Shown here: positions 16,132-25,576 of the stretch, piece after piece
How positions within the stretch are numbered: the first letter of the stretch is position 1
How the letters are laid out: each line of letters starts with the position of its first letter
Source of the DNA: Hyphomonas jannaschiana VP2
GTDB lineage: Bacteria > Pseudomonadota > Alphaproteobacteria > Caulobacterales > Hyphomonadaceae
Direction: 5' to 3'
DNA length: 64,000 nucleotides
Assembly (NCBI RefSeq): GCF_000685215.1
Contig: NZ_ARYJ01000002.1
Span: forward strand, 124,001 to 188,000
Notes under the pieces: model-generated
The model's database searches: none
Told to the model about the DNA's origin: nothing
The model's input: the letters and a program-made list of their open reading frames with translations, nothing else
Translations under genes and position numbers: made by a program

Positions 16132-19100
16132 ATGTTTAACCTGATGCACCGACTCGCGGGTGGGCGGCTGCTTGCCGCCATCGCCGCCCTTGCCCTGTCA
16201 ATTGGAGGACTGTTCGCATTCCGCAATCTTCCTGTTGACGCATTTCCCGATCCGTCCCCGTCTCTGGTCCAGGTCTTCACTGAGACAGAGGGGCTCTCTC
16301 CGGAAGAGGTCGAACGGTACGTTACATATCCAATCGAAACTGCCATGTCCGGCCTGCCAAAGGTCGAGCAAATCCGTTCGACTTCAAACTTCGGCCTTTC
16401 CGTCGTCAACATATACTTCAAAGATGGAACCGATGTATATTTTGCTAGGCAGGTAGTTGGCGAACGCCTCGGCGAGGCGGGCGATGCAATACCGCAAGGG
16501 TTCGGAACACCCAAAATGGGGCCGATATCGACCGGCCTCGGGATCATAATGTATTATCGCTTGATCGATGAAACCGGCACACGTTCGCTGGTGGAATTGC
16601 GGGAAATCGCCGACTGGATGATCAAATACCCGCTTCAGTCAGTTGAAGGCGTGACGGAAGTTCTGTCGCTGGGCGGCTTTGAAAAGCAATACCAGATTCA
16701 TCTGGACCCAAATCAGCTCACGTCTTATCGGCTGAACGTGTCTGATGTCATAACTGCGCTCGAAGCGGCCAATAAGACAGCGGGCGCGCAGTTTATTGAA
16801 GTCGGTGCCGAGCAATATACAGTCCGCGGAGTCGGTCTCGCCCGAACGCTGGACGATTTGCGGGAAACGCCAGTCAAGTCTGTCGACGGACGCACGGTCA
16901 GAGTAAGTGATTTGGGTGATGTCGCCATCGGTGGCGGAGTCCGCCAAGGCATGGCTACGGCCAACGGGGAAGGAGAGGCGGTCGCAGGGCTGGTCCTGAA
17001 ACTGTATGGCTCCAATACGTCTGAAGTGATCAAGGCTGCAAAGTCGCGCTTCGATCAAATCAATGAATCCCTGCCTGAAGGTGTCAGGGCCGTGCCATAC
17101 TATGATCAGGGAACGCTGGTCGAGAAGGCTGCGGCAACGGTTACGACGGCCTTGTGGCAAGGTGCGTTGCTTGTTGCGGTTGTTGTCTTCCTGCTTTTAG
17201 GCGGTTGGCGCCCCAGCCTGGTCGTTGTGCTGTCAATTCCATTTTCCGTTGGATTTGCATTCATTTCGATGAATGTCCTCGGCATAGGCGCCAATCTCAT
17301 GACATTGGGCGGTATCGCAATTGCGATCGGAATGATGGTCGATGGGGCAATTGTCATTGCTGAAAATGTGGAACGCGGCTTCAGGGAGCGAGATCAGGGA
17401 GAAGATGACAGAAGCACAGTTGCTCGCGCCAGCGCAGAAGTGATCGCTCCGCTTATAGCGGCGGTCGCTGTTGTCATTATAGTTTTCCTGCCGCTCTTCT
17501 CGCTACAGGGTACCGAAGGCAAGACCTTTCGTCCTCTTGCGGCATCAGCCGCGCTCGCAATGACTGGTTCATTGATTTACGCAGCGCTCATCGCACCAGC
17601 GATGGCGCTGGGTTTGATGAGGCCGCCCAATCGAACTGAGCCGTCTGAAGATAATCGGCTAACCCGTATTATACGGCCACTGGCCGCGTTTTTTATCCGA
17701 AGGCGTATGGTTGCCATTGGACTGGCATTCATGCTGCTTCTTGCAGGCGGTGTTTCTGCAACCCGGCTGGGTTCGGAGTTCACTCCCGCGCTGGAGGAAG
17801 GCGATGTTCTGCTCCGGGTTACTATGGCACCCTCGATATCGCTGAGTGAGGCGAGGGAAACCTCCACCAGAGTTGAGCGTCGCCTGCTGGAAAGCTTCTC
17901 TGAAATCAGTTCGGTTGTCAGTCGGATTGGTCGAGGCGAAGTCGGTGCTCATGCTGACCCGGTCAACAGTATTGAGGCTTTCGTCGCGCTCAAACCGAGA
18001 AATGAATGGCGGGAAGGACTTGGACCGGATGAACTCAGGGCTGCAATCTCCGACAATCTTGCGACTTTCCCCGGCATTCGCGTGAACGTCGGCCAGCCGA
18101 TTGCCATGTCCATTGATGAGCTCGTGACAGGTACCAAAGCCCAGCTTGCCGTGAAGATCTTTGGGCCTGATACGGAGGTTTTGCTGGACAGCTCTCAGCA
18201 ATTGCAATCTGTTCTGCAATCCGTCCCGGGAGCAGCTGATGTTCAAGCCGATCAGATCACCGGTGCGCCCCAGTTGATAGTTTCACTAAACCGATCGGCG
18301 CTTGGACGATATGGGTTGAGTATCGAAGAAGCGCTGGATGCACTGCGATCCGGTGTCGGCGGAGCCGAGGCGGGCGCGGTCTTTGAGGGGGTGCGCCAGT
18401 TTCCGGTCGTTGTACGCTATACGGAACAGGACAGAAACACACCGGAGGCTATAGGGCGTATCATCCTGGAGTCCGCAAGCGGAGCGCGAGTTCCGCTGGA
18501 AAGTGTTTCAAATATTCAGGAACTAGTGGGTCCGCGTCAGATCACGCGAGAGAATGGTGAGCGGTTTATCACTGTTCAGCTCAATGTCCGTGGACGAGAT
18601 ATCGGCAGCTATGTCGCTGATGCCCAGGCAGTGGTGGCTTCGCAGCTGAATCTGCCGCCTGGATATCGGATCGAATGGGGAGGCCAATTTGAACTTCAAC
18701 AAGAAGCAAACCGGCGCTTTGCCGTCGTGATACCCGTCACGCTCGGTATCGTCTTCCTGATTCTTCTAATAACATTCGGACGAATGAAATCGGCAGTCCT
18801 GATCTTGCTGAATATTCCACTGGCCCTAACGGGCGGCGCGATGGCACTCTGGATCAGCGGGCTTCCGGTTTCTGTTCCTGCTACTGTCGGCTTCATTGCC
18901 TTGTTCGGTATTGCTTTGGGCAATGGAATGGTGCTCGTCAGCTTCATGGATGACTTTGCAAGGGCTGGGCGTGACCGCGATGAACTTGCCATCGAGGCGG
19001 CAGGGCTCCGGGCCAGACCTGTACTGATGACAGCCATGACGACAGCGCTTGGACTGGCGCCACTATTGTTTGCAACCGGGGTTGGGGCGGAGGTTCAGCG

Positions 19101-19251
19101 CCCGCTTGCGACAGTCGTTATGGGCGGTCTTGTTTCGTCAACAGCGTTGACACTTCTTGTGCTACCGGCTCTGCACCGCTGGTTTGCTCCCAAGCCCGAT
19201 GCGCATCATTCTATGTTGGAGGCTGCGCATATGCATCCGACTTCTAACTAG
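16132..19251 (+). CDS. czcA: Heavy-metal RND efflux pump, CzcA family
   Basis: This 1039-aa, 12-TM pump matches the usual length of HME-RND proteins. The TM4 segment GGIAIAIGMMVDGAIVIAENVERG carries the acidic residue and glutamate used for proton coupling. Both periplasmic loops are present, including the porter region starting FPDPSPSLVQVFTETEG. It takes metal from the cytoplasm or periplasm and exports it with the adaptor and channel encoded upstream. TM4 has VDGA rather than the VDAA of the second pump at 40422-43565, so the two systems probably handle different metals (divalent Co/Zn/Cd or Ni here, by context with a P1B-4 ATPase). Confidence 0.9.
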   Translation: MFNLMHRLAGGRLLAAIAALALSIGGLFAFRNLPVDAFPDPSPSLVQVFTETEGLSPEEVERYVTYPIETAMSGLPKVEQIRSTSNFGLSVVNIYFKDGTDVYFARQVVGERLGEAGDAIPQGFGTPKMGPISTGLGIIMYYRLIDETGTRSLVELREIADWMIKYPLQSVEGVTEVLSLGGFEKQYQIHLDPNQLTSYRLNVSDVITALEAANKTAGAQFIEVGAEQYTVRGVGLARTLDDLRETPVKSVDGRTVRVSDLGDVAIGGGVRQGMATANGEGEAVAGLVLKLYGSNTSEVIKAAKSRFDQINESLPEGVRAVPYYDQGTLVEKAAATVTTALWQGALLVAVVVFLLLGGWRPSLVVVLSIPFSVGFAFISMNVLGIGANLMTLGGIAIAIGMMVDGAIVIAENVERGFRERDQGEDDRSTVARASAEVIAPLIAAVAVVIIVFLPLFSLQGTEGKTFRPLAASAALAMTGSLIYAALIAPAMALGLMRPPNRTEPSEDNRLTRIIRPLAAFFIRRRMVAIGLAFMLLLAGGVSATRLGSEFTPALEEGDVLLRVTMAPSISLSEARETSTRVERRLLESFSEISSVVSRIGRGEVGAHADPVNSIEAFVALKPRNEWREGLGPDELRAAISDNLATFPGIRVNVGQPIAMSIDELVTGTKAQLAVKIFGPDTEVLLDSSQQLQSVLQSVPGAADVQADQITGAPQLIVSLNRSALGRYGLSIEEALDALRSGVGGAEAGAVFEGVRQFPVVVRYTEQDRNTPEAIGRIILESASGARVPLESVSNIQELVGPRQITRENGERFITVQLNVRGRDIGSYVADAQAVVASQLNLPPGYRIEWGGQFELQQEANRRFAVVIPVTLGIVFLILLITFGRMKSAVLILLNIPLALTGGAMALWISGLPVSVPATVGFIALFGIALGNGMVLVSFMDDFARAGRDRDELAIEAAGLRARPVLMTAMTTALGLAPLLFATGVGAEVQRPLATVVMGGLVSSTALTLLVLPALHRWFAPKPDAHHSMLEAAHMHPTSN

Positions 19252-19267
19252 CGCTTGATCCCATTCA

Positions 19268-19304
19268 TATCACTCCCGCTGCCACGCTGGTTGCGGGAGT
19301 GATA
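19268..19304 (+). terminator. 12-bp hairpin after czcA
   Basis: TATCACTCCCGC (19268-19279) and GCGGGAGTGATA (19293-19304) are perfect complements with a 13-nt loop, 17 bp after the czcA stop. No T-run follows, so it may be a stabilising or weak termination structure that separates czcCBA from nhaA. The rest of the gap to 19530 shows no gene. Confidence 0.5.
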
Positions 19305-19530
19305 CCACCGACCAGCTGCGATGAGTGAGCCCGTGATGTTCGATCAAAACACGCGGCCTGAGCGTTCTCTCTTAGGGTGAGCTGGCGCTTGTGACATCTT
19401 AGGCTGGGACAGTAAATTCTTCACGACCTTCCGGTGTGTTCTAGAAAAATCCCCATACGGATGAAGGAGGTCGATGTGATGTGATTGAGTATTCGTTAGA
19501 CGAAACGACATTCCATAAAGAGAACGTGTC

Positions 19531-20718
19531 ATGAAGGATAAAGTTATTGGCTTTCTGAATTCAGCTAAGGGTGCAGGGGGCGTCCTGCTCGCCGCAATGA
19601 TGATGGCCTTTGTGTGGGTGAATTCACCCTTCGCAGCTTCTTACGAGTTGATTCACCATGCTCAAGTGTCTGTCAGTATAGGGGACTACGAGCTTGGAAA
19701 GCCGATGATCTCGTGGATCAATGAAGGCCTAATGGTTATATTCTTCTTTTTGGTTGGCCTGGAAATAAAAAGAGAGATCCTCACAGGACAACTTTCGTCG
19801 CTGTCGCAGATCGCTCTACCTGCATTCGGAGCATTTGGAGGTATGTTAGTGCCTGCTCTGGTGTACCTATATTTCAACCAAGAAGACCAGGAAGCGATGC
19901 GGGGCTGGGCTATTCCTGTCGCAACCGACATCGTCCTCGTCTTGGCGTTACTGGCGGTATTGGAGAACAGGATCCCGCTCTCTTTAAAAATATTTTTGAC
20001 TGCGCTTGCTGTATTTGATGACCTTGGTACGCTTATTGTGATCGCTGGGTTCTATTCACATGGGTTGAGTGCACTTTCTCTGGTCTTGGCGGGCGGGGGA
20101 TTGGGCGTGCTCGCAGTTTTGAATAGATTTGGGATATTTCGCGTCAGGCTCCATTTGGCGATAGGTCTCTTCATCTGGCTGGCGATTCTAGAGTCTGGTG
20201 TCCATGCGACGATTGCAGGTGTACTGATAGCTTTTTTGATCCCGATCAGTGCGGGTGATAAGCCGATTCTTGAGCGAATCGAGCAAGCGCTGGCGCCCTG
20301 GGTCGCGATCTTAGTAGTCCCAATATTCGCGTTCTTCAATTCTGGAATTAGTATTAGCAATCTGACTACGGAAAAAATTCTAAGCCCAGTAAGTGTCGGT
20401 GTGATTATTGGGTTGTTTGTAGGTAAGCAGGTGGGGGTGATGCTTGGAGTGCTTATTGCGGTGCGATTGGGACTCTCTAAGTTACCTGCAGGGTGCGACT
20501 GGTATCAAATGTACGGCGCAGCGGTGCTGACCGGAGTGGGATTCACGATGGGCCTATTCGTCGTCGGTCTCGCATTTAGCCAGGCGGGCCTAATTCTGAG
20601 TATAAACTTAAGCGTTATTATTGGGTCGTGTCTTTCAGCTGCAATGGGGCTTGCCATTCTATCTGCTAGGTCGATCGCTCTTGATAAAGCCGACCAAGGA
20701 AATTCGGAGAAATCGTAG
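19531..20718 (+). CDS. nhaA: Na+/H+ antiporter NhaA
   Basis: This 395-aa, 12-TM antiporter has the hallmark paired aspartates in AVFDDLGTLIVIAGFYS and the preceding VATDIVLVLALLAVL. NhaA exports Na+ (or Li+) in exchange for protons at the inner membrane. ATG 19531 follows AAAGAGAAC. Several 60-bp lines of the gene are near 40% GC, far below the lasso and hut regions, and codon use differs, which points to transfer. It sits between czcCBA and a metal ATPase, so it may support ion homeostasis for the metal/proton antiport system or simply be cargo of the island. Confidence 0.95.
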   Translation: MKDKVIGFLNSAKGAGGVLLAAMMMAFVWVNSPFAASYELIHHAQVSVSIGDYELGKPMISWINEGLMVIFFFLVGLEIKREILTGQLSSLSQIALPAFGAFGGMLVPALVYLYFNQEDQEAMRGWAIPVATDIVLVLALLAVLENRIPLSLKIFLTALAVFDDLGTLIVIAGFYSHGLSALSLVLAGGGLGVLAVLNRFGIFRVRLHLAIGLFIWLAILESGVHATIAGVLIAFLIPISAGDKPILERIEQALAPWVAILVVPIFAFFNSGISISNLTTEKILSPVSVGVIIGLFVGKQVGVMLGVLIAVRLGLSKLPAGCDWYQMYGAAVLTGVGFTMGLFVVGLAFSQAGLILSINLSVIIGSCLSAAMGLAILSARSIALDKADQGNSEKS

Positions 20719-20764
20719 CGTAAATCACCATAATCGCATGGGGAGATACGAGAGGAGAAAATTT

Positions 20765-20815
20765 GTGAGCGCATCACAACCATCGCCTGCCGACGATATG
20801 GAGGCAAGTAATTGA
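20765..20815 (+). CDS. Possible 16-codon mini-ORF upstream of the P1B-4 ATPase
   Basis: GTG 20765 has a very good GAGGAG ribosome-binding site and encodes MSASQPSPADDMEASN before a stop. It could be a leader peptide or the surviving 5' end of a decayed gene between nhaA and the ATPase. No family is recognised. Confidence 0.25.
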   Translation: MSASQPSPADDMEASN

Positions 20816-20880
20816 GGGCCAGGCTGGATAGCGCGACACATCCTTCTTGGTCTCAGACGATTGATCAGGTCGTCGGGAAT

Positions 20881-20894
20881 TCTCTTCGAAGAGA
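20881..20894. promoter_or_regulatory. 14-bp perfect palindrome upstream of the metal ATPase
   Basis: TCTCTTCGAAGAGA is fully self-complementary and lies 50 bp before the GTG start of the P1B-4 ATPase. It could be an operator or a small transcript stem; no regulator gene is adjacent. Confidence 0.35.
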
Positions 20895-20944
20895 GCAACG
20901 TAAAAGTCAATGGTAGTTCACCCAACCTTGGAGGAAACCATACA

Positions 20945-22966
20945 GTGTCAGAACGAGAGCAGCCAACCAAAACCGCGCGCGCCCGCGGCGGGTATTCACA
21001 CGATGGTGTCGTGCACCGTTTGTTCGGCCATCAGGCGGAACTTACTTTTGCGCTGGTTTGTGGATTGGCTCTGGCCGTTGGCTGGCTGTGCCCAAAAGTC
21101 GGTCTCATGTCAGACAGTACCGCCTTCTTTTTTCTGCTGGCAGCCTATCTCTTCGGGGGATACTTTGCGTTGCGGGAGGCCATCGCAAAGATCGTCTCAG
21201 GGGTTTTCCAGATAGATTTTTTGATGATCGTAGCGGCTGTCGGTGCCGCCGCCCTAGGGGAGTGGGCAGAAGGGGCGTTCCTGCTTTTCCTGTTTGCGAT
21301 AGGCCACGCCCTGGAACAGTACGCCATGACGCGGGCAAAGGAGTCAATTGCTGCGCTGGGCGACCTGGCGCCGGACGTGGCGAGGGTGAAGTGCGGTGAC
21401 GACATCCAGGAGGTAGCCCTCGATGCCGTGAACATCGGCGACATCGTGGTCGTTCGTTCCAATGAACGTATTCCAACCGATGGTTTTGTCACAAATGGAA
21501 CAAGCGTCGTCAATCAGGCTCCGATCACTGGAGAGAGCACACCGGTCAACAAACGACCTGTCGAAAACTTCGCAGCGACCAGGGCATATCCGGAAAAGGT
21601 AAGCGCAGAGCACCACGTGTTTGCGGGCTCTATCAACGGTTCGGGGAGCCTGGAGATCGAAGTGTCTCGTCTTTCAACTGATACGACGCTAGCGCGCGTG
21701 ATCGAAATGGTAAATTCGGCAGAGACCCGTCAGTCCCCCACACAGAGCTTCACCCGCAAGTTTGAGCGCATCTTTGTCCCCCTGGTAATCGGACTCGCAA
21801 TAGCAACATCACTTTCGTTTCTCTTCCTTGATGAAACTGCAGCGGACAGTTTTTACCGCGCGATGGCGGTTCTTGTGGCTGCAAGCCCATGCGCGCTGGC
21901 GATCGCAACACCGAGCGCTGTATTGTCAGGGGTCGCGAGAGCAGCGCGCGGAGGCGTTTTGATCAAGGGCGGCGCGCCCCTTGAAGCCCTGGGGCGCGTT
22001 AAGGCGGTGGCCTTTGACAAGACCGGTACCCTTACTGAGGGTACACCGAAGCTTGTCGATATCGTTTCAAACGAAGGCAGCAGTGAGGAAGAGTTGCTTT
22101 CCGTCGCTGCGGCCGTGGAGTCACTTAGCGATCACCCCCTGGCAGAAGCTGTCGTGCGTGATGCCTCTCGCCGCCTTGGTGCGCGGGTGAGTCCCGCCAC
22201 AGAGTTTTCCAGCCTGACAGGACGCGGCGTGTCGGCGGTTGTGGATGGCAAGCCCGTCCACATAGGCAAGTCTGACCTGTTCGCCGAAATCCCGGGTGTT
22301 CCCATTCCGGCGGATCTGGATGCTTGCTCGAAGGACCTGGTGGATAGAGGGCGGACGACAATGATTGTTCGCCACGGCGATCGCTATCTCGGTGTGATCG
22401 GCTTGATGGATACGCCCCGCAAGGCCGCCAAGCCTGTCATTGCAAGGCTGAGAGAGCTTGGAATCAAAAGGATGATGATGATTTCCGGTGACAATCAACG
22501 GGTCGCAGATGCTGTCGCAGGAGAAATCGGGCTCGATGAGGCATTTGGCAATCTGATGCCGGAGGACAAAGTGGTCAGGATTGCCGAGATCAGCAAAAGC
22601 GGGGGCGTTGCCATGGTGGGAGATGGGGTCAATGATGCCCCGGCGCTCGCAAATGCAACTGTCGGAATTACAATGGGCGCCGCAGGTTCTGATGTGGCGC
22701 TTGAGACCGCCGATGTCGCACTGATGGCGGACGATCTCGAGAGGTTACCCTTCGCGGTTGGTCTCAGCCGTTCGACCAGCCGAATAATTCGTCAGAACCT
22801 GTTCGTCAGCCTCGGTGTGGTTGGACTCCTGATTCCGGCAACCTTGCTTGGGCTGGGGATTGGACCAGCTGTGGCTGTTCATGAAGGCTCGACTCTCGCT
22901 GTCGTTGCGAATGCTTTGCGGCTACTGGGGTATGATACTTCGCTGCAGAGCAATTTGTCCCGCTGA
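20945..22966 (+). CDS. P1B-4-type heavy-metal ATPase (CoaT/CtpD-like)
   Basis: This 673-aa inner-membrane P-type ATPase has TGES in the actuator domain, the phosphorylation motif with Asp358 in DKTGT, GDGVND in the hinge, and two class-defining membrane motifs: SPC at residues 314-316 and HEGST from His646. SPC plus HEGxT marks subgroup P1B-4 (Co, Ni, Zn or Fe export), as opposed to CPC (Cu, Zn/Cd/Pb) or CPH. There is no N-terminal Cys-rich metal-binding domain, which fits the subgroup. GTG 20945 has GGAGG 10 nt upstream; an in-frame ATG at 20861 has no such site. It exports cytoplasmic metal to the periplasm, where CzcCBA could take over. Confidence 0.88.
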   Translation: MSEREQPTKTARARGGYSHDGVVHRLFGHQAELTFALVCGLALAVGWLCPKVGLMSDSTAFFFLLAAYLFGGYFALREAIAKIVSGVFQIDFLMIVAAVGAAALGEWAEGAFLLFLFAIGHALEQYAMTRAKESIAALGDLAPDVARVKCGDDIQEVALDAVNIGDIVVVRSNERIPTDGFVTNGTSVVNQAPITGESTPVNKRPVENFAATRAYPEKVSAEHHVFAGSINGSGSLEIEVSRLSTDTTLARVIEMVNSAETRQSPTQSFTRKFERIFVPLVIGLAIATSLSFLFLDETAADSFYRAMAVLVAASPCALAIATPSAVLSGVARAARGGVLIKGGAPLEALGRVKAVAFDKTGTLTEGTPKLVDIVSNEGSSEEELLSVAAAVESLSDHPLAEAVVRDASRRLGARVSPATEFSSLTGRGVSAVVDGKPVHIGKSDLFAEIPGVPIPADLDACSKDLVDRGRTTMIVRHGDRYLGVIGLMDTPRKAAKPVIARLRELGIKRMMMISGDNQRVADAVAGEIGLDEAFGNLMPEDKVVRIAEISKSGGVAMVGDGVNDAPALANATVGITMGAAGSDVALETADVALMADDLERLPFAVGLSRSTSRIIRQNLFVSLGVVGLLIPATLLGLGIGPAVAVHEGSTLAVVANALRLLGYDTSLQSNLSR

Positions 22967-23091
22967 AAAGAGGTCTATTCTGTTCGCCCCAGGTGGCAGC
23001 ACTCGTCACCTGCTTGCAGAACGCATAGAAACGCGCGGTATATTATGATACGCTCTTGGCTTTCTTGGACAGTGGCAGAGTAGCAGCGCAA

Positions 23092-24105
23092 ATGAGGTCC
23101 ATCACCGCAAAGCTGATCATAGGAATGGGAGGTTCCGGAGCAATAGCCGGGGCTGCCCTTTGTATTGATCTTGTCCGGCAATTTGGCTTGCTCGGGAATT
23201 CCCCTCTTCCATACGAACATCCACCTGAAGAATTAATACGACACATCCTTCTTCCAACATTCGTATTCGTTACTTTATTTGCTTCGGGCACCGCTCTGGC
23301 AATCAGTAGCATTGCCAAGCAACTGCGGGCGACAGATAGTTTATTCTTTCATGGTCTTTACAATACGTCTCGCTTCCATCTGCCCCAAGATCTTACTCCT
23401 TGTGAAATCAGACCGTTGGCTGGCGTCGTCAATGATCTCACATCGAAGCTAGCAACATATGCCCACCGACAGGAAGCCTTCGCTGACGATGCCAGCCATG
23501 GATTAAAAAACGCTCTCGCGATTCTCTCGCTATCAATAGATCAACTGCCAGGCAGCGAATCCCGCCTCCTACGGAAATTGATTAGTGTACTGTCAGAAAA
23601 AGTTGATCGCTCATTGCTGCTTTCTCGTAGCTATGCATCTGACCAGCCCCTAAGATTCCAGCCAACGCATATCGATGCACTTGCACGACAGGTGGTTGCC
23701 GAACTTGCACCGACTGCAATACAGACAGGCAAATCTATTTCGTTGGCAGTCGACAATCCAATCCCGTTTTCTGGCTCAAATAAAGCGATTTCTGCCGCGC
23801 TAAGTTTGTTGGTCGCCGATTTGCTTAGCAACTGTCCGGAAGGCGCGAATGTAAATGTCACAGTAGGTCCTGGTGCTTGTTTCACAATAGAATCCGGCAA
23901 CATCCAATCCACTTTGGACGCAATCCAAAAGTTCATGGATTTTGATCTCCCTTCCAACAAAGCATTTGGCGGGTCAGCACTGACAAGGCTTTTTATTGCG
24001 TTTTGTATTATTGAGGCCGAAGGTGGAGACCTATTGTGCAATACCGCTGCCAATAGCCCAAGTCTTATTCTAACACTTCCAGAATGGCAGTCTTCGCAGA
24101 GGTAA
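23092..24105 (+). CDS. Orphan sensor histidine kinase-like protein
   Basis: This protein of about 337 aa has two N-terminal TM segments (about 8-28 and 51-73), a periplasmic loop with a YEHPPEE stretch, and a HisKA-like helix with His136 in FADDASHGLKNALAIL. The C-terminal part resembles an ATPase domain in length, but the usual N, G1 (DxGxG) and G2 boxes are poor or absent by eye. The N-box region reads LLVADLLSNCPEG. No response-regulator gene is nearby. The start is uncertain: ATG 23092 lacks a strong site and the frame is open to a TTG at 23056. GC content is low, as in nhaA. It may be a degenerate kinase or a phosphatase-like sensor. Confidence 0.6.
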   Translation: MRSITAKLIIGMGGSGAIAGAALCIDLVRQFGLLGNSPLPYEHPPEELIRHILLPTFVFVTLFASGTALAISSIAKQLRATDSLFFHGLYNTSRFHLPQDLTPCEIRPLAGVVNDLTSKLATYAHRQEAFADDASHGLKNALAILSLSIDQLPGSESRLLRKLISVLSEKVDRSLLLSRSYASDQPLRFQPTHIDALARQVVAELAPTAIQTGKSISLAVDNPIPFSGSNKAISAALSLLVADLLSNCPEGANVNVTVGPGACFTIESGNIQSTLDAIQKFMDFDLPSNKAFGGSALTRLFIAFCIIEAEGGDLLCNTAANSPSLILTLPEWQSSQR

Positions 24106-24152
24106 TGTGACACACCCAGTATTTATCAACAATGCAGAATTGTGATCGCTGT

Positions 24153-24350
24153 CTATAAAATCAGTTCCGTATATCTATACGTCAACAAGCGCAAAGCATT
24201 CACAACCACAAAGAGAGTCGATCCTTCGTGTGCTGTGACAAGCCCCTCCAATCCCAGTAAAGTTGCGGGAATGGGTACAGTCACCACGATAGTATTGCCC
24301 CCTAGGTCTTGTCGGACGATGGAACGAGTTGCTCGACTTAAGCTGACCTG
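24153..24350 (-). pseudogene. C-terminal remnant of a second P1B-4 metal ATPase
   Basis: On the - strand this stretch encodes SLSRATRSIVRQDLGGN, then a hydrophobic segment with PATLLGL, AHEGSTLFVVVNALRLL and a stop. This parallels the intact ATPase C-terminus (GLSRSTSRIIRQNL, PATLLGL, VHEGSTLAVVANALRLLGY). Everything upstream of the last two membrane helices is missing, and homology stops about 60 bp before the IS left end. It is therefore a truncated gene, most likely cut off by the insertion or by a deletion next to it. It faces the opposite way from the intact copy, so it is not a simple tandem duplicate. Confidence 0.78.
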
Positions 24351-24473
24351 AGCCCCAAATGGTCCCGCATTTGAATGGAGAGTCTGTCGCAACGTGCTCT
24401 GCTCCCAAGAAACTGGATCGTTTTCGGTTAGAGTTTCCGGTATTCTGGAACCTGGCTGGGCGGAGACGACACG

Positions 24474-24740
24474 ATGCGAGCATCGAAGTTCACGGACGCG
24501 CAAAAGGCGTTCATTATCAAGCAGGGTGAAGCCGGGATTCCGGTGGCAGAGATCTGTCGAAAGGCGGGGATCAGCCAGGCGACCTACTTCAACTGGAAGA
24601 AGCGTTATGGCGGTCTGATGCCGTCGGAGATGCGGCGGCTGAAAGAGCTGGAAGACGAGAATGCACGTCTGAAGCGGATTGTCGCCGACTTGTCCCTCGA
24701 CAAGGAGATGCTGCAGGACGTCCTGAAACGAAAGACGTAA
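24474..24740 (+). CDS. IS3-family transposase OrfA
   Basis: This 88-aa protein has an N-terminal helix-turn-helix (FTDAQKAFIIKQGEAGIPVAEI...ISQATYFNWKKRYGG) that binds the element ends, and a C-terminal leucine-rich helix (about residues 56-85) for multimerisation. It ends in a frame that overlaps the upstream extension of orfB. A -1 ribosomal frameshift near the AAACGAAAG stretch would give the fused OrfAB transposase, as is normal in this family. Confidence 0.92.
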   Translation: MRASKFTDAQKAFIIKQGEAGIPVAEICRKAGISQATYFNWKKRYGGLMPSEMRRLKELEDENARLKRIVADLSLDKEMLQDVLKRKT

Positions 24741-24790
24741 GGCCTGGTCGCAAGCGGGAGCTTGTCAAAGAGGCGGTTCAGGAATGGGGC

Positions 24791-25576
24791 ATGTCGATCC
24801 GGAGGGCCTGCAGCAACCTGCTGCTCGACACGTCCACCTTCCACTACCGCTCTCGGCGACCCGATCAGGCCGCGTTGAAAGAGCGCATCAAGGATATCTG
24901 CGAGACACGCGTGCGGTACGGATACAGGCGCGTCCACGTCATGCTGAGACGGGAGGGATGGTTTGTGAACCAGAAGAAAGTTCGAAGACTTTACAACGAA
25001 TTGGGCCTGCAACTGAGAAACAAACACCCGAAGCGAAAGGTCAGGGCCAAGCTCATCCGGGACCGAAAAGAGGCTGTATCGCCACTGGAAGTCTGGGCGA
25101 TGGATTTTGTTCATGACCAGCTCGCGACCGGTCGTAAGTTCCGCATCCTGACGGTCGTCGACACATGGTCCAAATATGTTCCTGCCATCGACGCGAGATA
25201 CAGCTATCGCGGCGAAGATGTCGTTCAGACGATGGAGCGGATCTGCGCTCAGACTGGTTATCCAAAGATGATCCGCGTGGACCAGGGCTCGGAGTTCATC
25301 TCTCGCGATCTCGACCTTTGGGCCTACGCGAACGGCGTCACACTGGACTTCTCAAGGCCGGGAAAGCCGACGGATAACGCGTTTATAGAAGCGTTCAATG
25401 GTCGATTACGCGCCGAATGCCTGTCTGCAAACTGGTTCATGAGCCTGTCAGATGCGCGCGAAAAGCTGGAGTGTTGGCGTGGAGACTACAATACGGTAAG
25501 ACCTCATAGCGCGATCGGAAACAAACCCCCGGCCGCACTGATCAATCACGCAGGCGTAACCAGTCCGCCATCGTGA
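24791..25576 (+). CDS. IS3-family transposase OrfB (DDE integrase core)
   Basis: This 261-aa (plus frameshift extension) catalytic subunit has a HTH_21-like region (RVRYGYRRVHVMLRREGW) and an rve integrase core with the DDE residues in WAMDFVHD, IRVDQGSEF and FIEAFNGRLR. It ends with a typical RPHSAIGNKPPA tail. The open frame continues upstream of ATG 24791 (RPGRKRELVKEAVQEWG), which is the part joined to OrfA by frameshifting. It appears intact, so the element may still move. Confidence 0.93.
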   Translation: MSIRRACSNLLLDTSTFHYRSRRPDQAALKERIKDICETRVRYGYRRVHVMLRREGWFVNQKKVRRLYNELGLQLRNKHPKRKVRAKLIRDRKEAVSPLEVWAMDFVHDQLATGRKFRILTVVDTWSKYVPAIDARYSYRGEDVVQTMERICAQTGYPKMIRVDQGSEFISRDLDLWAYANGVTLDFSRPGKPTDNAFIEAFNGRLRAECLSANWFMSLSDAREKLECWRGDYNTVRPHSAIGNKPPAALINHAGVTSPPS

